NCBI RefSeq assembly: GCF_900105385.1
Contig: NZ_LT629772.1
Span: forward strand, 4,712,001 to 4,776,000
Length of the DNA: 64,000 nucleotides
Source of the DNA: Microlunatus soli
GTDB taxonomy: Bacteria > Actinomycetota > Actinomycetes > Propionibacteriales > Propionibacteriaceae
Reading direction: 5' to 3'
The position numbers were made by a program, and so were the translations under genes. The notes beneath the pieces were generated by a model. The model was not told the origin of the DNA. It worked only from the letters and a program-made list of their open reading frames with translations, and made no database searches. This document shows, piece by piece, positions 43,525 through 51,987 of the stretch (position 1 is the stretch's first letter; every line of letters starts with the position of its first letter).

Positions 43525-44175
43525 TCAGAGCCAGTGTGCCTCGGTGCGGTCCTTGTCGTTGGCCGGATCGGGCCGCCGGAACTCTGCCCGCCAGCGGATC
43601 TCACCGGCACCGACCGGGACGGTCTCGACCACGGCGCGCTGCACGCCGTCGACCGCGTAGTGGCCGAGCTCATCGGCGGTCAGCGGCCAGGGCGGGCCGT
43701 CCGGCACGACCTCGGTGGTGCGGGCAGCGGTGATCACCACCACCAGGCCGCCGACGCCGCACAGCGAGGCGACCGCTGCCGCCGCCCGCCGATGCAGCTC
43801 CGGCGGCAGCGACTGGACGGTGATCGACTCGATCACCAGATCGAACCCCTGCAGCCAGTCGGTGGGTAACTCGAGCAGGTCGGCCCGTCGGTAGTCGACC
43901 ACCGATTCCGGGTAGCGCTTGCGGGCCAGCTCGACCGCGGTCGGCGCGATGTCGAAGGCGGTGGTGGCGAACCCGCGCGCCGCGATCAGTTCGGCATCGT
44001 CGCCGAAGCCGGATCCGACCACGATCGCCCGTTTGCCGTCGGCCTCCAACGGATGGTTGGCCAGCCATTCGACCAACAACGGGTTGGGCGTGCCCCGGTC
44101 CCACGGCACGGTCGCCTCGCCGCGGGCCGCGTCGGCGTACAACGTCTCGAACCAGCCGGTCGGGTCTGCGCTCAT
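43525..44175 (-). CDS. Class I SAM-dependent methyltransferase (TPMT-like)
   Basis: Methyltransferase of 216 residues resembling the thiopurine S-methyltransferase/TehB-like group. The SAM-binding motif I is RAIVVGSGFGDDAELIAARG, followed by TTAFDIAPTAVELARKRYPE (acidic motif II) and FDLVIESITVQSLPPELHRR. N-terminal WFETLYADAARGEATVPWDR and GTPNPLLVEWL are typical of that subgroup. Acceptor substrate unknown. ATG 44175 follows a minus-strand TAGCGT box by 6 bp. Divergent from the next gene with only 64 bp between. Confidence 0.9.
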   Translation of the reverse strand: MSADPTGWFETLYADAARGEATVPWDRGTPNPLLVEWLANHPLEADGKRAIVVGSGFGDDAELIAARGFATTAFDIAPTAVELARKRYPESVVDYRRADLLELPTDWLQGFDLVIESITVQSLPPELHRRAAAAVASLCGVGGLVVVITAARTTEVVPDGPPWPLTADELGHYAVDGVQRAVVETVPVGAGEIRWRAEFRRPDPANDKDRTEAHWL

Positions 44176-44181
44176 GGACTC

Positions 44182-44187
44182 ACGCTA
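44182..44187 (-). promoter_or_regulatory. -10 box (TAGCGT), leaderless promoter of the methyltransferase
   Basis: Minus-strand TAGCGT 6 bp before ATG 44175. Confidence 0.45.
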
Positions 44188-44227
44188 CTCACGGCCCGAT
44201 GGGCGACGGCGGGGACCACCGTCGGTC

Positions 44228-44233
44228 TACAGT
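44228..44233 (+). promoter_or_regulatory. -10 box (TACAGT), leaderless promoter
   Basis: TACAGT 6 bp before GTG 44240. Confidence 0.45.
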
Positions 44234-44239
44234 GCTCCA

Positions 44240-45391
44240 GTGAATTCAGCGGGAAACTCCGGACAGGACGGCTTCGGCGGCGCGGCCGACGGATCGGAGC
44301 GTCCCGACTTCGTCGGACCGGATTTCGCGCCCCCGACCTACCGGCAGCCGCCGTCGTACGGTCAGCCGGCGGCACCCGACTTCCCGTCTCCGGAGCCGCA
44401 ACGACCCGCCACCGCGAACCAGCCGCCGACCTTCGATCCCGGACGGTCGAACGGCGGCGGTCCCCGGTCGAAGATCGTCCTGATCACGATTGCGGCGGTC
44501 GCCGTGTTGGCTGTCATCGCGACGGTTGCGGTGCTGGTCCAACGCACCCGGCAGCCGGAGGAGAAGCCGGCACCGGCGCCGCAGCACCCCTCCTCGGCCC
44601 GACCGTCGACGCGCCCGAGCTCGTCGACCCCGTCACGACCGGCCGATGACGAGCTGGGCCGAGGGCTGCAGCAGACCGGGCTGGCCTGCGTCCGGGTCAG
44701 CGACGCGCCGGTGATCAACCACTGCGGCGGCAAGCCGGGGACGTCGTTCTCGATGCTGCGCTGGATGGTCGACGATGGCCGGTTCAAGGCCTTCCGCTTC
44801 TACGGCAATGCGGACTCCCGCGACGATGTGGAGCTGTTCGAACGGCGGATCGGGCAACTCCATCGTGCGGGCCTGCGCGGCGACGACGAGCGCAAGATCA
44901 TCAAGGCCATGCCCAAGTCCAAGAAGACCGACAAGACCGTCGACGTCTCAACCCGCTGGGGTGAGGTCACCGTCACCTACATCGAGCCCGTCAAGGCCTA
45001 TCAGGTGATCGGGACCCGCGACGGCACGTCGGTGAGCTTCGCAGGGCCCACCTTCGAGCCCAGGACCCGGGATCTGATCAAGCACCTGAAGGGGCTGAGG
45101 TTCTCCTGCAAGGCCGACTCCGCTGCCCTGACCTGCTCGCACGGCTCGGGCACTCTGTCTTTCTACCGAGCGGCGGACGATTCCTACAACTACCTCAGCA
45201 GCGTTCCCCGCGAGAGCGCCGCCGACCAGAACGTGGTCGATCTCCTCCCGTTCCTGTTGGGGTCCGACGTCGACACGGTCAGACCCATGATCCTGGACAA
45301 CCTCGATGCGCCGTTCTATCTCGGAGGTCAGGACGGCTACCTGGTGGAGATCAGCCCCGGCGAGGTGATGATCGAAGGCGTCAGCTGGTGA
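44240..45391 (+). CDS. Membrane-anchored protein of unknown function
   Basis: Protein of 383 residues with a cytoplasmic Pro/Gln/Tyr-rich N-terminus (about 1-70), one transmembrane helix (KIVLITIAAVAVLAVIATVA, about 75-97), a Pro/Ser linker and an extracytoplasmic domain of about 260 residues. The domain has two Cys pairs (GLACVRVSDAPVINHC near 155-170 and FSCKADSAALTC near 295-306), which may form disulfides. I do not recognise a family. GTG 44240 follows a TACAGT box by 6 bp, and the codon use is like its neighbours. It converges on the LacI regulator; their stops are one base apart. Confidence 0.75.
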   Translation: MNSAGNSGQDGFGGAADGSERPDFVGPDFAPPTYRQPPSYGQPAAPDFPSPEPQRPATANQPPTFDPGRSNGGGPRSKIVLITIAAVAVLAVIATVAVLVQRTRQPEEKPAPAPQHPSSARPSTRPSSSTPSRPADDELGRGLQQTGLACVRVSDAPVINHCGGKPGTSFSMLRWMVDDGRFKAFRFYGNADSRDDVELFERRIGQLHRAGLRGDDERKIIKAMPKSKKTDKTVDVSTRWGEVTVTYIEPVKAYQVIGTRDGTSVSFAGPTFEPRTRDLIKHLKGLRFSCKADSAALTCSHGSGTLSFYRAADDSYNYLSSVPRESAADQNVVDLLPFLLGSDVDTVRPMILDNLDAPFYLGGQDGYLVEISPGEVMIEGVSW

Positions 45392-45392
45392 G

Positions 45393-46421
45393 TCAGCCGG
45401 CAGTCGACTGCCGGATCACCAACTCCGGTTGGAACACGACCTGCTCGTGATCGACCTCGGCACCGGATTCGATGGCCTCCAACTCGGCCAACAGCAGCTC
45501 GACGGCGGTCCGGCCGATCAGCTCCGACGGCTGCCGGATCGAGGACAGCGGCACCACGGTGGCGGCAGCGAAGTCGATGTCGTCGTAACCGATCAACGCG
45601 ATCTCGCCGGGGATCAGCCGATGGTCGAGCATCTGCAGCGACTGCATCAGCCCGATCGCCACCATGTCATTGGCCGCGAAGATCGCGTCCGGTCGGTCGG
45701 CCGCGGCGCGGCCGATCAATTCCTGGCCGACCAGCCGGCCGGTCTCGACGGTCAGGCCGTCGGCCCCGATGACCTCCAGACTCGCGGCACCTGCCGCGAC
45801 CGCCTGCTGGGCACCGGCCAGCCGGTCGGCCACCTGTCGGATGGTGGTCGGGCCGCCGACGAAGGCGATCCGACGACGGCCGGCCTGCAGCAGATGCTCC
45901 ACCGCCATCCGCCCGCCGGCGACGTCGTCGACCGAGACCGAGGAGTACGGGTTCGCCCCGGCCGGCCGGTCCACCAGCACGATCGGCGTACCGCGTCGAC
46001 GCAGTCGACCCAACCGGGCCGAGAGATCACCGAGCGGGGAGATCAACAGGCCGCGGACGCGTTGCTGCTCGAACAGATCGAGATGCGCCGACTCCCGGTC
46101 CTCGCTCTCGTCGGAGTTGCCGAGCAGCACCGACAGGCTGTCCTCGGCGGCGCGGTCCTCGACACCGCGAGCAACCTCGGTGAAGAACGGGTTGGCGACA
46201 TCCAGGACCACCAGCCCGAGGGTCCGGCTGAGACCTGCGCGCAACTGCCGAGCCGCGTCGTTGCGGACGAAGCCGAGCTCGTCGATCGCGTCCAGCACCC
46301 GCTTCCGGGTGGGTTCGGCGACCTTCTGTGGGCGATTGAGCACATTGGACACAGTTCCCAGCGCCACCCCCGCGCGCACGGCGACGTCACGGATACTGAC
46401 TGCGGTCGTGCGTTCCACCAT
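45393..46421 (-). CDS. LacI-family regulator, probable rhamnose repressor
   Basis: Regulator of 342 residues. The N-terminal LacI HTH is VSIRDVAVRAGVALGTVSNV with the hinge LNRPQKVAEPTRKRVLDAID. The periplasmic-binding-protein-like core includes TLGLVVLDVANPFFTEVARG, RGLLISPLG, IAFVGGPTTIRQVADRLAGA and ALIGYDDIDFAAATVVPLSS. Start MVERTTAVSIRD at 46421; the longer frame has no family support. Divergent from rhaI; a LacI-type operator (46495-46506) lies between them, so it most likely represses the rhamnose operon and is relieved by rhamnose or a catabolite. Confidence 0.92.
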   Translation of the reverse strand: MVERTTAVSIRDVAVRAGVALGTVSNVLNRPQKVAEPTRKRVLDAIDELGFVRNDAARQLRAGLSRTLGLVVLDVANPFFTEVARGVEDRAAEDSLSVLLGNSDESEDRESAHLDLFEQQRVRGLLISPLGDLSARLGRLRRRGTPIVLVDRPAGANPYSSVSVDDVAGGRMAVEHLLQAGRRRIAFVGGPTTIRQVADRLAGAQQAVAAGAASLEVIGADGLTVETGRLVGQELIGRAAADRPDAIFAANDMVAIGLMQSLQMLDHRLIPGEIALIGYDDIDFAAATVVPLSSIRQPSELIGRTAVELLLAELEAIESGAEVDHEQVVFQPELVIRQSTAG

Positions 46422-46562
46422 GCGCCCATCTTGCCCTACCACTGGTGCCACTGGTTGACGCCGGGCTGGCCGGGGCAGTAATGTCCTCACAGGATGAAAC
46501 GATTCAAGATCTGATCATCCGTGTGCTGTCACCGACACGTGCTCGAAGAGGAGAAAACGATC
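46422..46562. promoter_or_regulatory. Divergent control region of the rhamnose locus
   Basis: 141-bp region between the LacI gene and rhaI. For rhaI a TAATGT -10 candidate lies at 46479-46484, followed by the operator and the GAGGAG ribosome site. A short direct repeat of CCACTGGT (about 46439-46455) could be an additional site. Confidence 0.5.
46495..46506 (+). promoter_or_regulatory. LacI-type operator TGAAACGATTCA
   Basis: TGAAACGATTCA is a near-perfect palindrome with the central CG typical of LacI-family sites. It sits about 10 bp downstream of the TAATGT box, where binding would block transcription of rhaI. Confidence 0.65.
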
Positions 46563-47729
46563 ATGCCGAGCTTCGACGAGATCGCCCCACAGCTGGAACA
46601 TCAGGCGATCGAGTTGCCGTCCTGGGCGTTCGGGAATTCCGGGACCCGCTTCAAGGTGTTCGGCCAGGCCGGTGTGCCGCGCGACCCGGAGGAGAAGATC
46701 GCCGACGCTGCGAAGGTCCACGAATTCACCGGGCTGGCGCCGACGGTCGCGCTGCACATCCCGTGGGACAAGGTCGACGACTACGACAAGCTCGGCCGGT
46801 TCGCTGCCGATCATGGTGTGGCGCTCGGGACGATCAACTCCAACACGTTCCAGGACGACGACTACATGCTGGGCAGCCTGACCCACCATGATCGCAAGAT
46901 CCGGGAGAAGGCCGTCGCGCATCTGCACGAGTGCATCGAGATCATGAACGTGACCGGGTCGCGGGACCTGAAGATCTGGTTGGCCGACGGCACCAACTAT
47001 CCCGGCCAGGCCGACATCCGCAGCCGCCAGGAGTGGCTCGCCGAAGGTCTGCAGGCGACGTACGACAAGCTCGGGCCGAAACAGCGGTTGATCTTGGAGT
47101 ACAAGTTCTTCGAGCCGGCGTTCTACCACACCGATGTGCCCGACTGGGGCACCTCGTACGCTCATTGCGTCGCGCTCGGCGAGCAGGCGAAGGTGTGTCT
47201 GGACACCGGCCACCATGCCCCGGGCACCAACATCGAATTCATCGTCGCCCAGCTGCTCCGACTGGGCAAGCTCGGCTCCTTCGACTTCAACTCCCGGTTC
47301 TACGCCGACGACGACCTGATCGTCGGGGCGGCCGATCCGTTCCAGCTCTTCCGGATCATCTACGAGGTGATCCAGGGTGGCGGCTACGGACCGGACTCCG
47401 AGGTCGCCTTCATGCTCGACCAGTGCCACAACATCGAGGCCAAGATCCCCGGCCAGATCCGTTCGGTGCTGAACGTTTCCGAGATGACCGCACGGGCGTT
47501 GCTCGTTGATCATGAAGCGCTGAGCCAGGCTCAGAATGCTGGTGACGTGCTGGCCGCCAACCAGATCCTGATGGACGCCTTCTACACCGACGTCCGCGGC
47601 GATCTCGCTGATTGGCGATCCGGCCGCGGGCTGCCGGCCGACCCGATGGCGGCGTATGCCACGAGCGGCTACGCCGAGCAGATCGCCGCCGACCGGGTCG
47701 GCGGCACCCAGGCCGGCTGGGGCGCCTGA
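46563..47729 (+). CDS. rhaI: L-rhamnose isomerase
   Basis: Converts L-rhamnose to L-rhamnulose, first step of the phosphorylating rhamnose pathway. The 388-residue TIM-barrel protein belongs to the RhaI type found in Pseudomonas and actinobacteria rather than E. coli RhaA. Metal-site stretches are RLILEYKFFEPAFYHTD, KVCLDTGHHAPGTNIEF and GSFDFNSRFYADDDLIVG; also DLKIWLADGTNYPGQADIRS. ATG 46563 has GAGGAG 11-16 bp upstream; the longer frame begins in the promoter region. The aldolase/dehydrogenase and kinase genes follow in the same direction after a hairpin. Confidence 0.93.
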   Translation: MPSFDEIAPQLEHQAIELPSWAFGNSGTRFKVFGQAGVPRDPEEKIADAAKVHEFTGLAPTVALHIPWDKVDDYDKLGRFAADHGVALGTINSNTFQDDDYMLGSLTHHDRKIREKAVAHLHECIEIMNVTGSRDLKIWLADGTNYPGQADIRSRQEWLAEGLQATYDKLGPKQRLILEYKFFEPAFYHTDVPDWGTSYAHCVALGEQAKVCLDTGHHAPGTNIEFIVAQLLRLGKLGSFDFNSRFYADDDLIVGAADPFQLFRIIYEVIQGGGYGPDSEVAFMLDQCHNIEAKIPGQIRSVLNVSEMTARALLVDHEALSQAQNAGDVLAANQILMDAFYTDVRGDLADWRSGRGLPADPMAAYATSGYAEQIAADRVGGTQAGWGA

Positions 47730-47738
47730 AGCCCTACC

Positions 47739-47798
47739 CGCACCAGCTACGTCACTTCGCACTAGGTGTACGTGGTGCGAAGTGACGCAGCTAGTGCG
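47739..47798 (+). terminator. Long imperfect hairpin between rhaI and rhaEW
   Basis: Arms 47739-47762 and 47775-47798 (24 nt each) are complementary with two mismatches around a 12-nt loop. It may act as an attenuating terminator or as mRNA stabiliser between two genes that should be coexpressed; no U tract follows. Confidence 0.6.
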
Positions 47799-47827
47799 AC
47801 GTGGTGATGTTGGGAAGGATGAGGTTC

Positions 47828-49861
47828 GTGAACAAAACGGTTGAGCAGTTGCTGGCGCGGTCCAATCGGTTGGGGGCCGACAAGGCCAACACCAACTACG
47901 CCGGAGGGAACACCTCGGCCAAGGGCGCAGAGACCGATCCGGTGACCGGCGAGGATGTCGAACTGCTGTGGGTGAAGGGATCCGGGGGTGACCTCGGTAC
48001 GTTGACCGAACCCGGACTGGCGGTGTTGCGACTGGACCGGATGCGGGCGCTGCCCGACGTCTACCCGGGGCTGGACCGCGAGGACGAGATGGTCGCGGCC
48101 TTCGACTTCTGCCTGCATGGCAAGGGTGGTGCGGCCCCGTCGATCGACACCGCGATGCACGGACTGGTGGACGCGCCGCACGTCGATCATCTGCACCCCG
48201 ACGCCGGGATCGCGATCGCGACCGCTGCGGACGGGCGGAACTTGACCGCGGAGATCTTCGGCGGATCGGTCGTCTGGGTGCCCTGGCGTCGACCGGGGTT
48301 CCAACTGGGGCTGGACATCGCCAAGGTCAAGCAGTCCAATCCGCAGGCCATCGGCTGCATCCTCGGCGGCCACGGCATCACCGCCTGGGGCACGACCAGC
48401 GAGGAATGCGAAGCCAACTCGCTGAAGATCATCAGGACCGCAACGGAGTATCTGGCAGCGCACGGCAAACCGGATCCGTTCGGTGCCGAACTTTCCGGCT
48501 ATGGTGCACTTCCGGAGGAGGAGCGACGCGCCAAGGCCGCTGCACTGGCGCCACACATCCGGGCGATCGCCTCCCGGGACAAGCCGACGGTCGGTAACTT
48601 CACCGACGACCCGGCGGTGTTGGATTTCCTGGCCCACGCCGAACATCCGCGACTGGCCGGGCTCGGCACCTCCTGTCCGGACCACTTCCTGCGGACCAAG
48701 ATCAAACCGCTGGTGCTCGACCTGCCGGCCGACACATCGGTCGAGGACAGCATCGACCGACTGCACGAGTTGCACGAGCAATACCGCGCCGACTACGCCG
48801 GCTACTACCAGAAGTACGCCGCTGCGGATTCGCCGGCGATGCGGGGTGCCGATCCGGCGATCATCCTGATCCCCGGCGTCGGGATGTTCTCCTACGGGGC
48901 GAACAAGCAGACCGCGCGGGTGGCCGGTGAGTTCTACGTCAACGCGATCAACGTGATGCGTGGCGCGGAGTCGGTGTCGACCTACACCCCGATCGACGAC
49001 CGGGAGAAGTTCCGGATCGAGTACTGGGCGTTGGAGGAGGCCAAGCTGCAGCGGATGCCCAAGCCGCGCAGCCACGCCGGTCGGATCGCGCTGGTCACCG
49101 GTGCTGCCAGTGGGATCGGCAAGGCGATCGCGACCCGACTGGCGGCCGAAGGCGCCTGCGTCGTGATCGCCGATCTCGATCGGGCCAAGGCGACCGAAGC
49201 AGCCGCAGAACTGGGCAACACCGATGTTGCGATCGGCGTCGCCGCCGACGTGACCGACCCCGAGCAGGTACGCGCTGCGGTGGAGCAGGCGGTGCTCGCC
49301 TTCGGCGGCGTTGATCTTGTGGTGAACAATGCCGGACTCTCGATCTCCAAGCCGCTGCTGGAGACCAGCGAGCAGGACTGGGACCTGCAGCACAACGTGA
49401 TGGCGAAGGGATCCTTCCTGGTCTCCCAGGCGGCTGCGAAGATCATGATCGACCAGAACCTTGGTGGCGACATCGTCTACATCTCCAGCAAGAACTCGGT
49501 GTTCGCCGGGCCGAACAACATCGCCTACAGCGCGGTGAAGGCCGACCAGGCCCACCAGGTCCGGCTGTTGGCCGCCGAGCTGGGGGAGTACGGGATCCGG
49601 GTCAACGGCATCAACCCCGACGGTGTGGTCCGCGGTTCCGGCATCTTCGCCGGCGGCTGGGGAGCCCAACGGGCCAAGGTGTACGGCGTACCGGAGGAGG
49701 ACCTGGGCAAGTTCTACGCCCAGCGCACCCTGCTCAAGCGCGAGGTGCTTCCCGAACACTGCGCCAACGCGGTCGCGGTGATCACCTCGGCCGAACTCGA
49801 TCACACGACCGGCCTGCACATCCCGGTCGACGCCGGGGTGGCGGCAGCCTTCCTGCGATGA
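47828..49861 (+). CDS. rhaEW: Bifunctional rhamnulose-1-phosphate aldolase / L-lactaldehyde dehydrogenase
   Basis: Fusion of 677 residues. The N-terminal class II aldolase domain (about 1-400) splits rhamnulose-1-phosphate into dihydroxyacetone phosphate and L-lactaldehyde; zinc ligands are likely in APHVDHLHPDAG and ILGGHGITAWG. The C-terminal short-chain dehydrogenase (about 415-677) oxidises lactaldehyde: RIALVTGAASGIGKAIATRL, NNAG and the catalytic YSAVK. I chose GTG 47828 because GGAAGGA (47813-47819) is well spaced; ATG 47819 has its ribosome site too close and GTG 47801 touches the hairpin. The rhamnulokinase gene overlaps its stop (ATGA). Confidence 0.93.
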   Translation: MNKTVEQLLARSNRLGADKANTNYAGGNTSAKGAETDPVTGEDVELLWVKGSGGDLGTLTEPGLAVLRLDRMRALPDVYPGLDREDEMVAAFDFCLHGKGGAAPSIDTAMHGLVDAPHVDHLHPDAGIAIATAADGRNLTAEIFGGSVVWVPWRRPGFQLGLDIAKVKQSNPQAIGCILGGHGITAWGTTSEECEANSLKIIRTATEYLAAHGKPDPFGAELSGYGALPEEERRAKAAALAPHIRAIASRDKPTVGNFTDDPAVLDFLAHAEHPRLAGLGTSCPDHFLRTKIKPLVLDLPADTSVEDSIDRLHELHEQYRADYAGYYQKYAAADSPAMRGADPAIILIPGVGMFSYGANKQTARVAGEFYVNAINVMRGAESVSTYTPIDDREKFRIEYWALEEAKLQRMPKPRSHAGRIALVTGAASGIGKAIATRLAAEGACVVIADLDRAKATEAAAELGNTDVAIGVAADVTDPEQVRAAVEQAVLAFGGVDLVVNNAGLSISKPLLETSEQDWDLQHNVMAKGSFLVSQAAAKIMIDQNLGGDIVYISSKNSVFAGPNNIAYSAVKADQAHQVRLLAAELGEYGIRVNGINPDGVVRGSGIFAGGWGAQRAKVYGVPEEDLGKFYAQRTLLKREVLPEHCANAVAVITSAELDHTTGLHIPVDAGVAAAFLR

Positions 49862-51288
49862 GTCCGGGGCCTGTGTTCGGCGCCGTCGACATCGGTGCAT
49901 CCGGCGGTCGGGTGATTGCCGGCTGGATCGACGACGGCACGATCCACACCGATGTGGTGCATCGCTTCGGCAACGGTCCCAGCGAGACCGCGGACGGTCT
50001 GCGCTGGGACATCCGTGGCCTGTACGCCGAGGTGATCACCGGACTCGGCCGGTTGGCCGAGTGCTATCCGCGGGTGATCAGCATCGGGATCGACACCTGG
50101 GCGGTGGACTACGGGCTGCTGGACGCTGCCGGTGAGCTGATCGAGGATCCGCACTGCTATCGGGACCCGCGGACCGAAGCCGCGGTGGACACCGTTCACG
50201 ATCGGATCGATCCGGCGGCGCTGTACGCGATCACCGGGCTGCAGTTCCTGCCGTTCAACACGATCTATCAACTGGTCGCCGAACAATCCTGCCCGGCCTG
50301 GGAACGCGCCGCGACGATCCTGATGTTGCCCGACCTGCTGGCCTACTGGCTGACCGGTGAGCAGGGGACCGACGTCACCAACGCGTCCAGCACCGCGCTG
50401 CTGGACGCGACCGCCCGTGACTGGTCGGCCGAGCTGTTGAAGGTCGCCGGTGTCGACCCGGGAATGCTGCCCGCGGTGCAGGCCGCCGGGACGATCCGGG
50501 GTCCGCTGTCGGCAGAGGTGATCAAGCAGACCGGGCTGCCGGCGGAGACCGTCCTCACCTCGGTCGGCTCCCATGACACGGCCTCGGCCGTGGCGGCCGT
50601 CCCCGCCACCGAGCCGAACTTCGGCTACATCTCCTCCGGCACCTGGTCGCTGGTCGGGATCGAGACCCCGGAGCCGATCCTGACCGAGGACAGCCGGGCG
50701 GCCAACTTCACCAACGAGGGCGGCGTCGATCGCCGGATCCGCTACCTGCGCAACGAAGGCGGGCTCTGGCTGCTGCAGGAATCGCTCCGCCAATGGCAGC
50801 TGGACGGCACCGACCATGACCTTGATCAACTGCTCGCCGAGGCCGCGACGCTGGCGGCCGGCGGCCCGACGGTCGATGTCGGAGCCGACGAATTCATCGC
50901 ACCGGGCGGGATGCCCGAACGGATCGCCGCGGCCTGTCGCCGCGACGGTCGACCGGAACCACGAACTGCTGCGGAGTTCACCCGCTGCATCCTGGACTCG
51001 CTGGCGATCGCCTACGACGCGACCGTGCAGGCCGCCGAACAACTGGCCGGACAGCCGATCGAGCGGGTGCACGTCGTCGGCGGCGGGTCGCAGAATGCGC
51101 TGCTCTGCCAGCTGACCGCCGATGCGACAGGCCGTCCGGTGATCGCAGGCCCGGTCGAAGCGACCGCGCTGGGCAACCTGCTGGTGCAGGCCCGCGCCCA
51201 CGGTGCGGTGGCCGGCGCCCTGGAGGATCTGCGGCCCATCGTCGCCGCCTCCAGCACCCTGACCCGCTACGAGCCGGCCGCCTCCTGA
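49858..51288 (+). CDS. rhaB: Rhamnulokinase
   Basis: FGGY-family kinase of 476 residues that phosphorylates L-rhamnulose to rhamnulose-1-phosphate. The N-terminal phosphate-binding segment is FGAVDIGASGGRVIAGWI; the sugar site region includes SIGIDTWAVDYGLLDAAG. The C-terminal ATPase motifs are VGSHDTASAVAAVPATEPNF, SSGTWSLVGIE and VHVVGGGSQNALLCQLTADA. The start overlaps the upstream gene (ATGA). With rhaI and the fused aldolase/dehydrogenase this completes conversion of rhamnose to dihydroxyacetone phosphate and lactate; no transporter or mutarotase gene is in the window. Confidence 0.95.
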   Translation: MSPGPVFGAVDIGASGGRVIAGWIDDGTIHTDVVHRFGNGPSETADGLRWDIRGLYAEVITGLGRLAECYPRVISIGIDTWAVDYGLLDAAGELIEDPHCYRDPRTEAAVDTVHDRIDPAALYAITGLQFLPFNTIYQLVAEQSCPAWERAATILMLPDLLAYWLTGEQGTDVTNASSTALLDATARDWSAELLKVAGVDPGMLPAVQAAGTIRGPLSAEVIKQTGLPAETVLTSVGSHDTASAVAAVPATEPNFGYISSGTWSLVGIETPEPILTEDSRAANFTNEGGVDRRIRYLRNEGGLWLLQESLRQWQLDGTDHDLDQLLAEAATLAAGGPTVDVGADEFIAPGGMPERIAAACRRDGRPEPRTAAEFTRCILDSLAIAYDATVQAAEQLAGQPIERVHVVGGGSQNALLCQLTADATGRPVIAGPVEATALGNLLVQARAHGAVAGALEDLRPIVAASSTLTRYEPAAS

Positions 51289-51686
51289 GCCTGGCGGGCT
51301 TCGGCCAACGCCTCCCCCCGCATAACGCTGCTGCAATGGCGTTCCGACCCGTTCGGCCCAGGAGCGCGCGGCTGTGAATTCGATGATCGCCGCGTCGGTG
51401 TCGCCTGCTCGGTCCACCGCCCGGCAGGGTCGGAATCGGCGATCGCCAGCATGTGCAGGGCGTCGATCCGGAGGAAGTCGAACCCGGCCGCAGCCGCCCG
51501 CTCGGCGGCCGTGAGTGTCCGCGCCTCGGTGAACCGGTGCTGCAGCCCCAGCGATCGAGCGACCTGGGTCAGGTACTCCTCGCGATCCGGCGACGGTGCC
51601 GAGTCGGCGGCGGACCACAGCCGTCGCTCCGACGCAACAGGATCGTCAAAGTCCCACAAGACGTCCAATTCGACCTGAGTGATCAT
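51267..51686 (-). pseudogene. Decayed tetratricopeptide-repeat protein gene
   Basis: The N-terminal 50 residues (VELDVLWDFDDPVASERRLW, YLTQVARSLGLQHRFTEART) match an actinobacterial TPR protein family. The expected central repeat is then missing, and GFDFLRIDALHMLAIADSD follows at once. After WTEQA the coding match moves to another frame (GDTDAAIIEFTAARSWAERV) and then returns (ALAEARQAQEAAGS). So there are at least one internal deletion and two frameshifts; relatives are roughly twice as long. It overlaps the rhaB 3' end by 22 bp. A MITE-like element starts 12 bp upstream of its ATG. Confidence 0.65.
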
Positions 51687-51987
51687 CCGATCAACCTAGG
51701 GAAGCACTGATCTATTCGGGCTACTGCGGCCCGCGTTGCACGACCGCTCGCTGCGTTGCACTCGTTTGACGGGCCCCGGCCCGCCTGCACTCGTGCGCCT
51801 TGCGATCGGCCGCGCATCGCGGGTCCGCAGCTCAGCCCGAAGAAATCAGTGCTTCCCTCATGGCGCGACGAAACCCTGGCGGGCTGGGATGCTTCAGCCT
51901 GTGGAGTGTCGAATTCCGGCTCCGCGGTTCGACGTCCGAACGGTTGCGCGAATGGCGCGCCGGCAGAATCCGAGATCAGGAGTCGAG
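51687..51987. other. 301-bp intergenic region with an inverted-repeat element
   Basis: Holds the MITE-like element (51698-51858) and about 130 bp of promoter region for the monooxygenase gene. An inverted repeat GTTCG-ACGTC-CGAAC lies at 51927-51941 and could be an operator; no regulator gene is adjacent. AGGAG precedes ATG 51988. Confidence 0.5.
51698..51858. mobile_element. MITE-like element with about 40-bp inverted repeats
   Basis: Outer 14 bp are perfect (AGGGAAGCACTGAT / ATCAGTGCTTCCCT), and the similarity continues inward through TTCGGGCT and CTGCGG...CCCGCG for about 40 bp with a few mismatches. The 80-bp centre codes for nothing recognisable. Size and structure fit a non-autonomous transposon remnant; target-site duplications are not clear. 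Confidence 0.65.

Noticed and set aside
47801-47827. Upstream starts for rhaEW (GTG 47801, ATG 47819)
   Set aside because: 47801 adjoins the hairpin arm and has no ribosome site; 47819 directly touches its AAGG motif. GTG 47828 has better spacing.
51921-51945. GTTCG-N5-CGAAC as a LexA/SOS box
   Set aside because: Actinobacterial SOS boxes read CGAAC-N4-GTTCG, the opposite order and with different spacing.
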